The notes under the pieces: generated by a model
Seen by the model: the letters and a program-made list of their open reading frames with translations, nothing else
Database searches by the model: none
What the model was told of the DNA's origin: nothing
Shown here: in pieces, positions 46,501 through 57,704 of the stretch
How positions within the stretch are numbered: position 1 is the stretch's first letter
Layout: each line of letters opens with the position of its first letter
Translations under genes and position numbers: made by a program
From: Kitagawia praeruptora
Lineage: Eukaryota > Streptophyta > Magnoliopsida > Apiales > Apiaceae
Assembly (NCBI GenBank): GCA_037693485.1
Contig: CM075346.1
Location: 60,383,001 to 60,447,000 of the forward strand
Length of the DNA: 64,000 nt
Direction of reading: 5' to 3'

Positions 46501-46835
46501 TTACAAAATTGAGAGCAGAAATCACCTAATGAAGTTGCAGATCTTGTTTTACAAGATAAATTTAAATAGTTGAATATAAAATTTGAAGACTGAAGATTAG
46601 GGATAAAGTGCAGAAATCCATATGGTAATCAATCAGGAACACAACAAGTAGATGAAAAGAGCAGTCAATCAATCACTAGATAGAAAAATTAAAAAGGAGA
46701 AACAAGTAGACATAGACATAGAATACAAGAAGATGATGAAGAGGAGAAACCTTGTTTGGACTTTTTGAAACCACCATTCCCATTAAAGGCAGCAGCTTCG
46801 GGCCTTCCTCTCTTGCGGGCAACTCCAAAATCCAT
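40553..46835 (-). CDS. KHZ1: CCCH/KH RNA-binding protein (KHZ1/KHZ2 type), 305 aa, 3 exons
   Basis: Coding exons on the minus strand: 46835-46751, 45646-45586, 41324-40553. Introns are GT-AG (donors GTTTCT and GTTCTA, acceptors AACAG and TGCAG) and the sum is 306 codons including TGA. The protein starts Met-Asp-Phe-Gly-Val-Ala-Arg-Lys-Arg-Gly, typical of Arabidopsis KHZ1/KHZ2. It has CCCH fingers at 44-63 (C-x8-C-x5-C-x3-H), 113-132 (x8) and 277-295 (x7), and a KH domain at about 182-248 with a Gly-Lys-Asn-Gly loop at 196-199. Such proteins bind RNA; KHZ1/KHZ2 promote flowering and senescence in Arabidopsis. Finger 1 is split by intron 2, which is 4.3 kb and carries a young retrotransposon in the same orientation. 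Which of the two paralogues it matches cannot be decided here. Confidence 0.93.
41817..42018 (-). repeat. 3' LTR of the gag-only element
   Basis: 202 bp, TG...CA when read on the minus strand, identical by eye to 44005-44206. It has a TATATATAG-type box near 41900. Confidence 0.95.
42323..43417 (-). CDS. gag: Copia-type gag protein with CCHC zinc knuckle, 364 aa, intact
   Basis: The frame runs from ATG 43417 to a stop at 42323 without breaks. The N-terminal half has the plant Copia gag (UBN2/retrotran-gag) pattern, with a Trp-rich capsid-like region at about 35-200. A CCHC knuckle (C-x2-C-x4-H-x4-C) lies near residues 263-276, followed by an Arg/Gly/Ser-rich tract and a Gln-rich tail. It should form particles and bind element RNA. 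The knuckle is followed not by protease but by the polypurine tract, so the element ends at gag. Intactness agrees with the identical LTRs. Confidence 0.92.
   Translation of the reverse strand: MPTDADAPKDVATSNSKSGFHSNPYVNPKFDGKNFLEWSESCTLALKSHRLMKYVNGKAKKPLESDMSFDDWDSENAMVKSWLFNSMDLRIRKSYLFLDTAEAVWNSISRTYSYSGNMAKHFEVKQKIWALTQGGKALTEYYSELTSLWQESDHYTVFECKQAEDQEKYQRLVQEERVMKFLAGLTIEYDSIKNQLIGQIPFPTVEEAHGRVQLEESRKESMTPVDIVPDRSALFTRSAHHQGNPEQIIASEKDVIRCDYCYKLGHTRDTCFTLHPHLRTQGRGGRGRGSSSGRSSGRGTQYNAHHTTSGDHGDSTTSATEAISSTELTALRQLLSQMETKPPGPSSANSAHKESGVQQNAWQW
43422..43497. repeat. 38-bp tandem duplication before gag
   Basis: Units 43422-43459 and 43460-43497 are identical, placed just upstream of the gag ATG in the leader of the element. 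Confidence 0.9.
43731..43803 (-). promoter_or_regulatory. GC-rich structured leader of the gag-only element
   Basis: About 70 bases of almost pure G+C (repeated GCGCGTG and its complement) in otherwise AT-rich DNA, in the untranslated leader between the primer site and gag. It could fold into a strong RNA structure. A role in packaging or translation control is an inference. Confidence 0.5.
44005..44206 (-). repeat. 5' LTR of the gag-only element
   Basis: 202 bp, identical to 41817-42018. Followed on the minus strand by the tRNA-Met primer site. Confidence 0.95.
44212..45585 (-). other. Rest of KHZ intron 2
   Basis: AT-rich intron DNA with no ORF of note and no clear transposon ends. Confidence 0.6.
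45647..46750 (-). other. KHZ intron 1
   Basis: 1104 bp, AT-rich. The 65-codon frame at 46256-46453 lies on the opposite strand and has no supporting feature. Confidence 0.7.
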
Positions 46836-47284
46836 TGGTTTGGTATTCTTTAATTAATTAATTTGAGTGTATATATATATATAGAAGATGATAATATGAA
46901 ACCTAGGTTTTCGATAGATGTGGCTTGGCTTGGCTGACGTGACGATATATGTTTTGTATATATAATGGATGGATTCAAAGTGTGTGTGTGTGTGTGTAAA
47001 TTATAGATAGCGGTGACGGTCACTAGAACTATCCGATCCCTATTCACGTGTTCCGCGTCTCTCTTTTGGGCCTTTATCCTTTCACTGGGCTTTTATGCCT
47101 CGTAAGTTTTGGCGTGAACTAAAGATTTATGGACTTATTTTTCGGGTAAAATTTTTATATTTTAATTTTTTTTAATATAAGTGTTTAATTTATTTTTGAT
47201 ATTCAATAATTTATAAAAATAAATTGAAAAATAAGTTGGACAATTAGGAATCTTAACTTTTAACTTAAAATAAGTTGACTTGCT
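46836..47284 (-). promoter_or_regulatory. Promoter region of the KHZ gene
   Basis: On the minus strand a TATATATATATATA run (about 46868-46882) lies ~35-45 bases before the ATG region, and a (TG)n/(CA)n tract lies at 46980-46997. TATA function is uncertain because the run is a microsatellite. Confidence 0.4.
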
Positions 47285-47462
47285 GTGTTTGGGATTGCTG
47301 TTGCAGACAGCAACAACAGCTTATTTCTGAAAAGCAGCTGAAAAGATGTTTGGTAAAATTTAAAAGCTGCTTTTCTGAAAAGTGTTTTTGGCCTAAAAGC
47401 TGCTTTTAGAGAAAGCAGGTCCCCCCATGCTTTTGGAAAAAGCTGCTTTTCAGCTTTTGCGG
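47285..47462. mobile_element. MITE fragment (AAAGCTGCTTTT family)
   Basis: Repeats AAAAGCTGCTTTTCTGAAAAG-like words in both orientations, a pattern common in hAT-type plant MITEs. It abuts the satellite-bearing block directly, so one of the two interrupts or truncates the other. Confidence 0.4.
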
Positions 47463-47474
47463 AAACCGAAAACC

Positions 47475-50126
47475 GATAATCCGAAAACCGATTTGACCCG
47501 ATCCGAAAATTAACCGAACCGGAAATTTAACCAAAGATTATCCGAAATACTGTATCCAATGATGATCATATATCCGATTATAATCAGAACCGATCAAATC
47601 CGAATAAAAATTTACCCGAACCGAATATGACTTGAATCCGATGTAAATCCAAAACTAAAAATAACTGAATCGAAAAATATCCGATAAAATAATTTTATAT
47701 AGATTAATATTTTCTTGACCTTTATTTATTTAGTTTTGTCAATTTTTATATTTTCTGATTTGCTATATATTTATTATTGTCATTGAATATTTCTTACGTT
47801 ATTTTGTATATAATAATATTTTAATTCAATTTGCAAATATAAATTAATAAATTCTGAACATAATTAGCAAAAAAATAAATAAATAAATTCTGCATATTCT
47901 GGGCAGAAATTAAAGTGCATTCACTTACATAGCGCTTATTGAAGCGATGTCTAAGCGAGTGCATTCACTTCCATAGCGCTTATGGAAGCGTTATATAAGT
48001 ATTGTATCTAATTTTGACATATTCGATCTTATTTAATAAATTTTGACACATGTATTTTTTAAAAAATATTTTTTATTTTTTGAAAATTTGGAAATATCAC
48101 TAAATTAGATATATCTTGACATCCGTACGGTTGGATCGTCGAGAAATAATTTTTAAAAAAAATAAAATCAACAATCCGTGACAAAATAATAGTTACGAGT
48201 TTTAGTCAATTCGGTAGTTGACTACTAAGATCTCCAACCAAATTAATATTTTATTTTTTGAAAATTTGGGAATATCACTATATTAGATATATCTTGAGAT
48301 CCGTACGGTTGGATCGTCGAGAAATAATTTTTAAAAAATAGAATCAACAATCCGTGACAAAGCACTAGTTACGAGTACTAGTCAATTCGGTAGTTGACTA
48401 CTAAGATCTCCAACCAAATTAATTTCAGATTTTTTGAAAATTTGAGAATATCAATAGATTTGATATATCTTGAGATCCGTACGGTTAGATCGTCGAGAAA
48501 TAATTTTTAAAAAATAGAATCAACAATCCGTGACAAAACACTAGTTACGAGTACTAGTCAATTCGATGGTTGACTACTAAGATTTTAAACCAAATTAATT
48601 TTTTATTTTTTTTACAAATTTGAGAATATCACTAAATTAGATATATCTTAAAATCCGTACGGTTGGATCGTCGAGATATAATTTTTAAAAAATAGAATCA
48701 ACAATCCGTGATAAAACACTAGTTACGAGTACTAGTCAATTCAGTAGTTGACTACTAAGATCTCCAACCAAATTAATTTTTTCTTTTTTGAAAATTTGGG
48801 AATATCACTAGATTAGATATATCTTGAGATCCGTACGGTTGGATCGTCGAGAAATAATGTTTAAAAAATAGAATCAACAATCCGTAACAAAGCACTAGCT
48901 ACGAGTACTAGTCAATTCGGTAGTTGACTACTAAGATCTCCAACCAAATTAATTTTTTATTTTTTGAAAATTTGGGAATGTCACTAGACTAGATATATCT
49001 TGAGATTAGTATGGTTGGATCGTCGAGAAATAATATTTAAAAAATAGAATCAACAATCCGTGACAAAACACTAGTTACGAGTACTAGTCAATTCGGTAGT
49101 TGACTACTATGATCTCCAACCAAATTAATTTTTTATTTTTTGAAAATTTGGGAATATCACTAGATTAGATATATCTTGAGATCCGTATGGTTGGATCGTC
49201 GAGAAATAATTTTTAAAAAATAGAATCAACAATCCGTGACAAAGCACTAGTTACGAGTACTAGTCAATTCGGAAGTTGATTATTAAGATCTCCAAACAAA
49301 ATTATTTTTTAATTTTTGAAAATTTGGGAATATCACTAAATTAGATATATTTTGAGATCCGTACGGTTGGATCGTCGAGATATATTTTTTTAAAAATAGA
49401 ATCAACAATCCGTGACAAAGAACTAGTTATGAGTACTAATCAATTCGGTAGTTGACTACTAAGGTCTCCAACCAAATTAATTTTTTTATTTTTTGAAAAT
49501 TTGGGAATATCACTAGATTAGATATAGCTTGAGATTCGTACGGTTGGATCTTCGATAAATAATTTTTAAAAAATAGAATCAACAATTCGTTACAAAGCAC
49601 TAGTTACGAGTACTAGTCAATTCGGTAGTTGATTACTAAGATCTCCAACCAAATTATTTTTTATTTTTTTAAAATTTGGTAATATCACTAGATTAGATAT
49701 ATATTGATATCCGTACGGTTTGATCGTCGAGAAATTATTTTTGAAAAATAGAAACAACAATCCGTGATAAAGCACTAGTTACGAGTACTAGTCAATTCAA
49801 TAGTTGACTACTAAAATCTCCAAACAAATTAATTTTTTATTTTTTAAAAATTTGGGAATATCACTATATTAGATATATCTTGTGATCTGTACGGTTGGAT
49901 CATCGAGAAATAATTTTTAAAAAATAGAATCAACAATATGTGACAAAGCACTAGTTACGAGTACTAGTCAATTCGGTAGTTGACTACTAAGATATCCAAC
50001 CAAATTAATTTTTTATTTTTTGAAAATTATGGTATATCACTAAATTAGATATATCTTGAGATCCGTACGGTTGGATCTTCGAGATATATTTTTTAAAACA
50101 TAGAATCAACAATTCGTGACAAAGCA
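47475..50126. repeat. Truncated copy of the satellite-bearing hAT, 12 monomers of 176 bp
   Basis: It matches 57860-60503 throughout, with few differences. The conserved CCGTACGG word or its variants start at 48123, 48301, 48477, 48655, 48831, 49007, 49183, 49359, 49536, 49711, 49887 and 50063, a period of 175-178 bases. Both transposon ends are missing. The array stops inside monomer 12 and joins a different hAT-like end. Confidence 0.92.
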
Positions 50127-50260
50127 AAACCCAAAACCGACACTAAATTCATCCGTGTAATTTCGTGTTCGTGTACTTTCGTGTTCGTATACCACAAAGG
50201 TCAACCCAAACCCGTAATTTTCGTGTCGTGTACCAAATTGCCGGCTCTACTCATTATGCA
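50127..50260. mobile_element. hAT-like terminal fragment
   Basis: GTGTTCGTGTAC-rich sequence ending in AATTGCCGGCTCTA, whose complement TAGAGCCGGCAATT resembles hAT-type terminal repeats. It replaces the proper end of the truncated satellite block. Confidence 0.4.
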
Positions 50261-50680
50261 TGTATTCATTTTTATTTTTCCTTTTTTTGTAACACTCGTA
50301 CTGGCCTTTCATAACTCATTACTCATGTATTCATTTTTATTTTTCCTTTTTTTGTAAAACTAGCTTATTGTACTGGTTTTTCTTAATATTATATAATTTT
50401 TCTGTTAATTTGTATTGATAATTTTAAGACATTAATTTGTAGGTTTAAAATTTAAAATTTTTAAATGATACAATTTAATTATATATGATATTCATGATAT
50501 TTTTAGGATATGTGAGATTTTAATTAAAAAATGTAGAAAAAATAATAGAAAAAGGTAATCGATTAGTTATTACTAATTACAATACTTTATTCAATAGAAA
50601 AAGGTTACTTTAATATAGTAATATAGATAAATATAAATAAGGGTTTTTAGGTAAAAATATACTAATACATAAGTATAAGT
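50261..50680. other. AT-rich intergenic stretch
   Basis: Contains a ~60-bp direct duplication (CATGTATTCATTTTTATTTT twice, near 50257 and 50322). No gene is seen. Confidence 0.5.
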
Positions 50681-51309
50681 AGGATCAGGATAAAATACAA
50701 ACTTTTCTTAAATAAAAATTTACAAAATTTTTTGTTCAACACATTTATAACTTCGGTTCAACATCAACTATAAAATAATAATTGAAATTCTATTGAATTC
50801 ACATAATTTAATTTCTCAATCTCCTCCTGGAATTCATCAACACCAAAATAGGGTATACAAATATGAAATTTTATTTGTTTAATATAGAGTGTGTTAAATC
50901 GTAGTTTAAAATTTGAACTATCCTTTTTGGGTTCACCAATACCAAATTATGGTATAAAAATCTGAAATATTATTAATTTATAATAGTTTTATTTATCATA
51001 CCAACGTAAATTTATTTTACATATTTGAATTCAACACAAGTACAACTATTATTCAACTGATGATGTTGAACTTAAGTTATATATTTGTTGAATAGTCATT
51101 ACACAAAAAAAATCATTTTTTGTAAAAAATGTTACAAATGTTTTCAATAAATTATAAATGATATAAATATGTTTTTGTTATGAATTATGCATTTTAATAA
51201 AATTTTAATTTTTATTTAAAAATTGATGTTGAACCCTACTTATATATTTGTTGAACAAAAAAAGTTTGTAAGTTTATATTTAAGAAATTTTTACTGTAAT
51301 TCAGCCCTA
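50681..51309. mobile_element. Foldback MITE, ~630 bp
   Basis: The outer ~85 bases at each end are inverted copies of one another (TTGTTCAACA and ATGTTGAACC words), with a looser AT-rich middle. The target duplication is unclear. Confidence 0.5.
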
Positions 51310-51748
51310 TATAAGTAAGGTTAATTAGTAAAAACAATAGGTACCATACCAATCTTTTTATGTTTCGGAAGAAAATTGATTAGTTATTTATAATTATATA
51401 TTTTTTTATGTCTTCCAATATTTTGGCTTTAATATAGTAATATATGATAGTTCCATGTTCTATCATATTTTTAATACCTATTTTAAACTTGTTTTCGTAA
51501 TTTTATTATTTAATAAATTATTTTATTTTGTATGAAAATAAATAAAATCAGATTTCAAGCAAAAAAATGTGAAAAAGACAAAAAGGTGAAAAAAGGCAAA
51601 AAGGTGGGAGTACTTGAAATCCAAGAAATTGGAGGAAAAATCGTATACTTATCAGATAAGAAAAAGAAATTGAAGAAATTATTTTAATTGTAATCATAGG
51701 TCCAAACCCATTATTTTTCCCGACTTCTCTCTTGTATTTGAGAAATGA

Positions 51749-53002
51749 ATGCAATTTCGGATGATTATATTGTATTTTCTTCAAGAACATGAGTTTGACA
51801 TAGGAGTTATGGAAGATGATCCTATCAACTTCCAACAAGCCAAACGTAGAGCTAATAGTCAAAAGTGGATTGAAGTCATGAATGATGAGATGAAATTTAT
51901 GAAGGATAATGACTTTTGGGATCTTGTCAAGTTGCCTGAAAGTGCGAAAGCAATTGGTTGTAAGTGGATATTTAAAACCAAAAGGGGTTTAAAGGACAAT
52001 ATTGAAAGATATAAAGCGCGTCGAGTTGCAAAGGATTTTACTCAAAGAGAAGGCATGATTATAAAGAAACTTTCTCTCCAATATCATCGAAAGATTCTTT
52101 TAGGACAATAATGGCACTTGTGTCTCATTTTGATTTAGAGCTACACCAGATGGATGTCAAAACAGCTTTCCTCAGTGGTGACATTAACGAAACGATATAC
52201 ATGATACAATCAAAATTTTTTGAAATTGGTGATCCAAAGTATATGGTTTGTAACTTAAACGATCCATCTATGGTACAAAGCAAGCTTCCCGTATGTGGAA
52301 TCGCAAATTTCATCAAACCATTGTTTCATACGGTTTTGAGTCCAATGTTGTTGAAAAATGCATATATCACAAGTTCAACGGAAGTAAATTTATATTCCTT
52401 GTGCTTTATGTCGATGATATACTATTGGCTTGCAACGATATAGGCTTATTTCACGAAACCAAGAGATTTATTACTTCTCGTTTTGAGATGAATAATCTTG
52501 GTGATGCTTCTTTTGTTTTAGGAATAAAGATACATCGAGATTGTTCTCGAGGTATCCTTGGGTCATCATAAAAGAGCTATATCGAGAAGGTGCTTGCTGA
52601 GTTTGGCATGAAAGAATATGCACATATAAGTACTCTTGTTGCTGAAGGAGACAACTTTAATTTCAAACAGTGCCCTAAGAATGATCTTGAAGGAAATGAG
52701 ATGCAGATATTCCCTATACTTTAGCTATTGGAATCTTATGTATGGTCAAGTTTAGTACCCGGTCGAATTTGATATTCATTGTGGGTATATTAAGTAGATA
52801 TTCGAGCAACTTTGGAATGGATCATTGGATTGCAATTAAACGGGTTATGAGATACTTGCAAAGAGAAAAATATTACATGCTCGATTTTATCAGAAATTGG
52901 AAAATTTGGAGATCGTTATGTATTCCGATTCTGATTTTATTAGTTGTGTGAATACAAGAAAATCTGATTCTGGTTTTTTTTTTTTTTTCATTATGTCTAA
53001 GC
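51749..53002 (+). pseudogene. Decayed Copia reverse transcriptase / RNase H, 5' part
   Basis: Copia RT is readable only by switching through three frames (51749-52111, 52111-52260, 52293-52571) with further stops to 52960. Recognisable marks are the Trp-Asp-Leu-Val and Cys-Lys-Trp entry motifs, Gln-Met-Asp-Val-Lys-Thr-Ala-Phe-Leu, and an intact Tyr-Val-Asp-Asp site near 52405. RNase H has lost about 300 bases after Thr-Arg-Lys-Ser, replaced by a T-run at 52976-52988, and continues Ser-Lys-His-Ile up to the insertion at 53003. No gag or integrase is seen upstream. It is a different, older Copia from the one at 214-13148. Confidence 0.85.
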
Positions 53003-53339
53003 ATATATGTTAGGTCCCGTAAGAGGGCTATATTAAGCTAGAAGGGGGGTTGAATAGCTTAATTACCAATTTAAAAATTATTATGGCGTTTTTAAAATAA
53101 TTTTCCCTTTTAAAAACTTTTACCGAGTCGTTATGCAGTTTATGAGTGCAGAAATAAAAGACAAGGGAAGAAAATACCACACAGGAGATTTTATCCTGGT
53201 TCGCGATGGCGCAACCCCTAATGGATTCGCTCACCACTACTCCAGTCCCCGAGCTCCTCTCCGGACTCGAGATTTCTTCCACTATAAAGAGACTCCTTTA
53301 TAGTAGGCGGAGAAGCCTTACACAACCTTACAAATATTT

Positions 53340-53520
53340 ATCTTGATACGTAACTGCCCGCTACTACCTCAAAATAAATGTAATACCCACAAGACTTGTC
53401 TTGGACCGTAACTCCCCGTTACTCCCTCACAATCGTTGTGAAACCTACACAACTTATCTTAGACAGCAACTCCCCGCTACTTCTTCAAAGTTGATGTAGA
53501 ACCCTTGGTGTAGTCTTTGA
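53340..53520 (+). repeat. Diverged ~60-bp tandem repeat in the solo LTR
   Basis: Three loose copies built around TAACTCCCCGCTACT and ACACAACTTATCTTAGAC-type words. Confidence 0.6.
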
Positions 53521-54285
53521 ATTCCTCGCTTTTGCCGGTCTTGGATCTTAGATGAAAGGTCTTGGGTCTTTCTTCTTCTTCACGGTGCAAAGGCCACTAA
53601 CTCCCCGCTAGTGCCTAGGACTTGGGTCTTAGAACGAGAATCACCTCACTTCAACTTCACCTCACTGCAAAACTTAGAAAACAATATCTACGAAACAAAC
53701 CGTAATACAAAGAGAGGTTTTGGACTTAATATGTCCTAGGGTGACTATAATATTCTTAACCGAATATTAAGTAAAAATAAGTTCAATAAGCCTTTATGTG
53801 CTTATGACTTTATGATACAATACTCCGTATAGTGAGATTTAGATATATCTCGGAGTTTGTAAATATTTAAGTCCTTTAAGCTCGTAGGCTTATAAGTTTT
53901 ATAATCGTATACTATTGTTCGTCTTTTTGTAAAGATCGAAGTATACTTACAATTACTTCTTTATTGAAAATACGTCTATTTTCGAAGTAATGTATAAATC
54001 AAGTCCTTGTAAACGCTTTATAGCTCAAGGATCTTTGATAAATAACTTCTCGTTTGATATAGTCTTGGTTTAGACTATTCGTATATATTTAAACGAGAGT
54101 TACACTATTAATTTGCACTTTATTATTAATTTGGCCGAATTAATACAACACACAAATATAACGCAACACAAATAAAACACCACACACAGATAAAACACAC
54201 ACGTGCAGAAAAGTAGCTCACTTTATCTATAGGATAAAATGAGGGCCGCTATTATGCGTTAGATTAGTGCGAAAAAGTAAAATTA

Positions 54286-54446
54286 CTCAGAAGTGTGAGG
54301 ACAAGAAGAAAAAGTGCGGAAAATATATAAAAGGCTTGCGCCATGCTATTACGCGTTAAGAATAATATCACTCACAAGTGTGAGGACGAGAATAAAAAAG
54401 TGCGGAAAATATATAAAAGGCTTGCGCCACGCTATTACGCGTTAAG
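54286..54446 (+). repeat. 85-bp tandem duplication carrying TATA boxes
   Basis: Units 54286-54360 and 54371-54446 share AGTGTGAGGAC, TGCGGAAAATATATAAAAGG and ATTACGCGTTAAG. TATATAAAAGG is thus present twice, 85 bases apart, probably a doubled LTR core promoter. Confidence 0.75.
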
Positions 54447-56255
54447 ATTAACACACACGTACGAGTAATTAAACACACCACACAACAATAAAATATTAAT
54501 GGCCAAAGTAAGTGCGTTAAATATTTAATTATGGCTTTGAGATTCTTTTCCCCCGGAACACTAAGGTGATAGAAGGGAATCAAATCAAGCTCGATATGTA
54601 ATTTGACCGTCGTCAAATATAGATCCGATATAAGAGCTTAATAAAGAATATAAGATGAAGGTATAGAGCTCTTATACGTATATAAAAATGGTCGGTTAAG
54701 ACTCAAATGGTGAAGCTAAAAATTACCACTTTTGGAGATCGCCGGAAAAATTCGCCGGAGGTTCGGCCGGATTTTGGCTTATGGTCGAACTTGGGCAGCC
54801 CTTCGGGAGGCCGGATAGTAGTGGTAGAGGAGCTTGCTAGGTGGGAGAGAGCTTGGTTGGTTGAACTAAGCTTGATGGAACAAAAACCTTGTATATATTT
54901 GAGTGTATATAAGAAAGAGAAGGTTTTTGAGATGAAGTGGGTGTAGAGAGTGTTTGGATATATTTAGAGAGCTTCCACTTCAAAAATCCCAGCAATTATT
55001 TGGCTCTTTAGCTTTAAGAAAATGGTTGGGGGAGGGGGTTTATTTATAGGAGGAGTTGGGTGGAAGGAAGGGTGAGGATTGAAGGTAAAAGGAGTGGTTG
55101 AGATTGAAAGCACTTGGATTGATGAGGTGGAAAGTGGTTTTGTATTTCTTTGGAGTGGTATTGTGTTTCTTTGCAAGTGGGGGTGGTTTTCTACACAAAT
55201 ATCCCAGCTGTATTTTGAGCTCTAATTAATTGTATCGGACTCGTATCAATTAACGAATAAATACGTAACATATTTTGTTAATTAAATACCCGATAAATAC
55301 GAAAATTTCCAATAAATAATTCTAAAATTATGGAGCATTTAGGAATATCATAAAATGAAATTCTGGAAGTTTTGGTCAACTATGGTCAACGTTGACTTGG
55401 TCAACTGTGGTCAAACGTGGACCCACTGCCTCGATTTTCGTGCCCGGACCAAAATTCTCCGAAAATTATGAAACTTTTACCATGCATTGAAAATAACATT
55501 TAAGTGATCCATCTCAAGTTTCAAGTCATTCTAGCAAGTGGAAGTATTTTATTTGGATTTAAAACGATTAAATCATGTTTCGGTTCCGAATAAAATACGA
55601 TTGGTCTTTCTATGAAATAGATGCATCTTTTGACCAATGTTTTGACTTGAATAAATACTTAGAATATATTTCCTAATATATAGAATATATTGAGAGTGTA
55701 GGAAATATTTTTGAGTATTTAAAATAATTTTCTCCAAAAATAGAATAAATATTGAGATGTGGGAGAAAAATTACTTTAAATATTTCTGGCACGAGATAAC
55801 AATGAGTATTAATATTCTACTACTTAATATTAATATTCTTGAGTATAAAAGTATTTTGAGTGCTAAGGCGGAATAAATAAAAACTGAATGTTTTTTTTTT
55901 AAATATGCACGAGTTCTCTAAAGAATATTAATCCTCGAATATTCTTTGTTCGAGCCTGTCGCCTTATCAATTTTGCAACGGAGATCTAAAAAATATCAAA
56001 TATCAATATTTCTTATTCGATCTTATTGCCTAGGTGTAGAGATATATTCCATAAAAATATAATTTATTTTTTCGCAATAATGGAATATCTCTTATAGTTT
56101 AAAAATAGATATTGCTAGAATTTGACTTTTGACTTTTGAACGAATCAATTAAATTAAATGACCTAGTGGAGAGGATAACTAAGTGTAATTAAATTTTATG
56201 TTAAATCGTACAAATACCAAAACAAATAATATATCGAAGATATCCTTCCAATATA

Positions 56256-56431
56256 GACATTAAATATCAAGTTGTTATACAGAGAATGCAATATCAATTG
56301 ATGTCGATCGAGTATATAAGAACAAATTTTATACTAGCAGACCCACTTACTAAAGTTTTGACATCTAAGGTCTTTCTTCGGCATATTGCTCATATGGGTT
56401 TTGTCTCACTGGAGGATATTCAGTTTTAGTG
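56256..56431 (+). pseudogene. Decayed Copia RNase H, 3' part and polypurine tract
   Basis: It resumes the frame cut at 53002: Asp-Ile-Lys-Tyr, then Ala-Asp-Pro-Leu-Thr-Lys, the usual Copia RNase H end, closing at TAG near 56429. AGTGGGAG directly after the stop is a likely polypurine tract, so the 3' LTR of that element would begin just downstream. Confidence 0.8.
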
Positions 56432-57696
56432 GGAGTTTTTTTTTTGTTCTTGTATTCGGTACTCAGATTTTATTGACATTATGGTGATATTTATGTATTT
56501 TGAGTTTTTTGCAGAATAAAATTATTTTATTTTTTTCTTTATTGCTCTATTGAGTTATCTCTTCAATTGTGATTTTGACATAAAGTTTGAAAGAATAAAG
56601 ATTGATCTCACTAAGATATTAAGGACCAATTGGAGATAGACTTGATTGAGATCACATTTTGGTTAATTAGCTACTCCTATGTCTGAATATAATTGTTAAC
56701 GCTTGGGTTCGATAATAAGAATTAAAAAGATGAGTAGATTGAATATGATGGGATAAGAAGTAGGTAAATTAGCGAGAGTGTGAGACACATCAAAATTAAT
56801 AAAAAATGACATGTCATTCCAAAAATAATAACAAGTAAAGTGTTTTTTTTCGAAAACATAATTGTTAAGAAATGAATAGGCTAGATAGTGGATATTAAAA
56901 CAATTATTGTTTAATTCCAATAGCAATATTCTTAATTTAAAAATATATATCAACTGAATAATAAAATATATAAAATATAAATTTTAACTTTTTTTATATA
57001 TAATTTTATGTTATATTTTATGTGTTAGTACTCGAATAATCAAATAAAGTGTAGTGAAAAATATAAAAATATTAATTAAAACAATTAACAAAATAATTGA
57101 TATATATTAATCAAAAAAACTGTAATGAAAGTTTATAAAGATGATTGATTACACGGTTACAGATAAAATTATGAACACCGAAAAAAGTGGAGTTAATTAT
57201 AAAAATAGTGTAAACCAACATTTACACAAAAGTTAAAATTTTAAAGAAAAACAAAGAAAAGAAAAAGAATGACTTATCTAATAAGACTTTTGAAAAAAAA
57301 ATCAAAATTTCACGTAGTATAATGGTTGATATATGAATTTTTTGGGAGTAGATTAATGGTTCGAAAATTAATCCTATTACAAATTCTTCCATTTTTACAT
57401 AAATCGTAGAGAGATTACATTTTTGTAAATTATGATACATAGATAAATCACATAACTAATATATATTTAATCAAAAATATATAGGTAAAAAACAAAAGAT
57501 TATGAAAATGAGTGAATATATAGCTATATAAAATTATGAAATTTTTAGAAAATGGAGTTCTATAAATAACTTAAACTAATATTTTGTCTATTCAAAAGAT
57601 TAAATTAAAAAAAAATAAGTTAAACGAAAAGAACGTGATTTATTTAATAAAATTTTTAAAATCAACTCTAAAAATAATGCAGCATAGTGGTTATGA
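56432..57696. other. AT-rich intergenic DNA
   Basis: Probably begins with the remnant 3' LTR of the decayed Copia. It contains diverged tandem phrases (GTGTAAACCAACATTT near 57211 and a loose copy near 57565). No gene is seen. Confidence 0.5.
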
Positions 57697-57704
57697 CATG
57701 TAAT

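Larger units (their letters stand above)
53008..56250 (+). mobile_element. Solo-LTR-like insertion, 3.24 kb, TSD ATATA
   Basis: It starts TGTTAGGTCCCG and ends CCTTCCA (TG...CA). ATATA flanks it at 53003-53007 and 56251-56255. It splits the RNase H phrase Lys-His-Ile | Asp-Ile-Lys-Tyr exactly. There is no gag-pol, primer site or second LTR, hence a solo LTR of a long-LTR family. It contains a diverged ~60-bp repeat (53340-53520) and an 85-bp duplication with TATA boxes. Confidence 0.82.

Noticed and set aside
47475..50126. Centromere core
   Set aside because: Monomer size fits, but the arrays are short, sit inside transposon sequence and lie next to active-looking genes.
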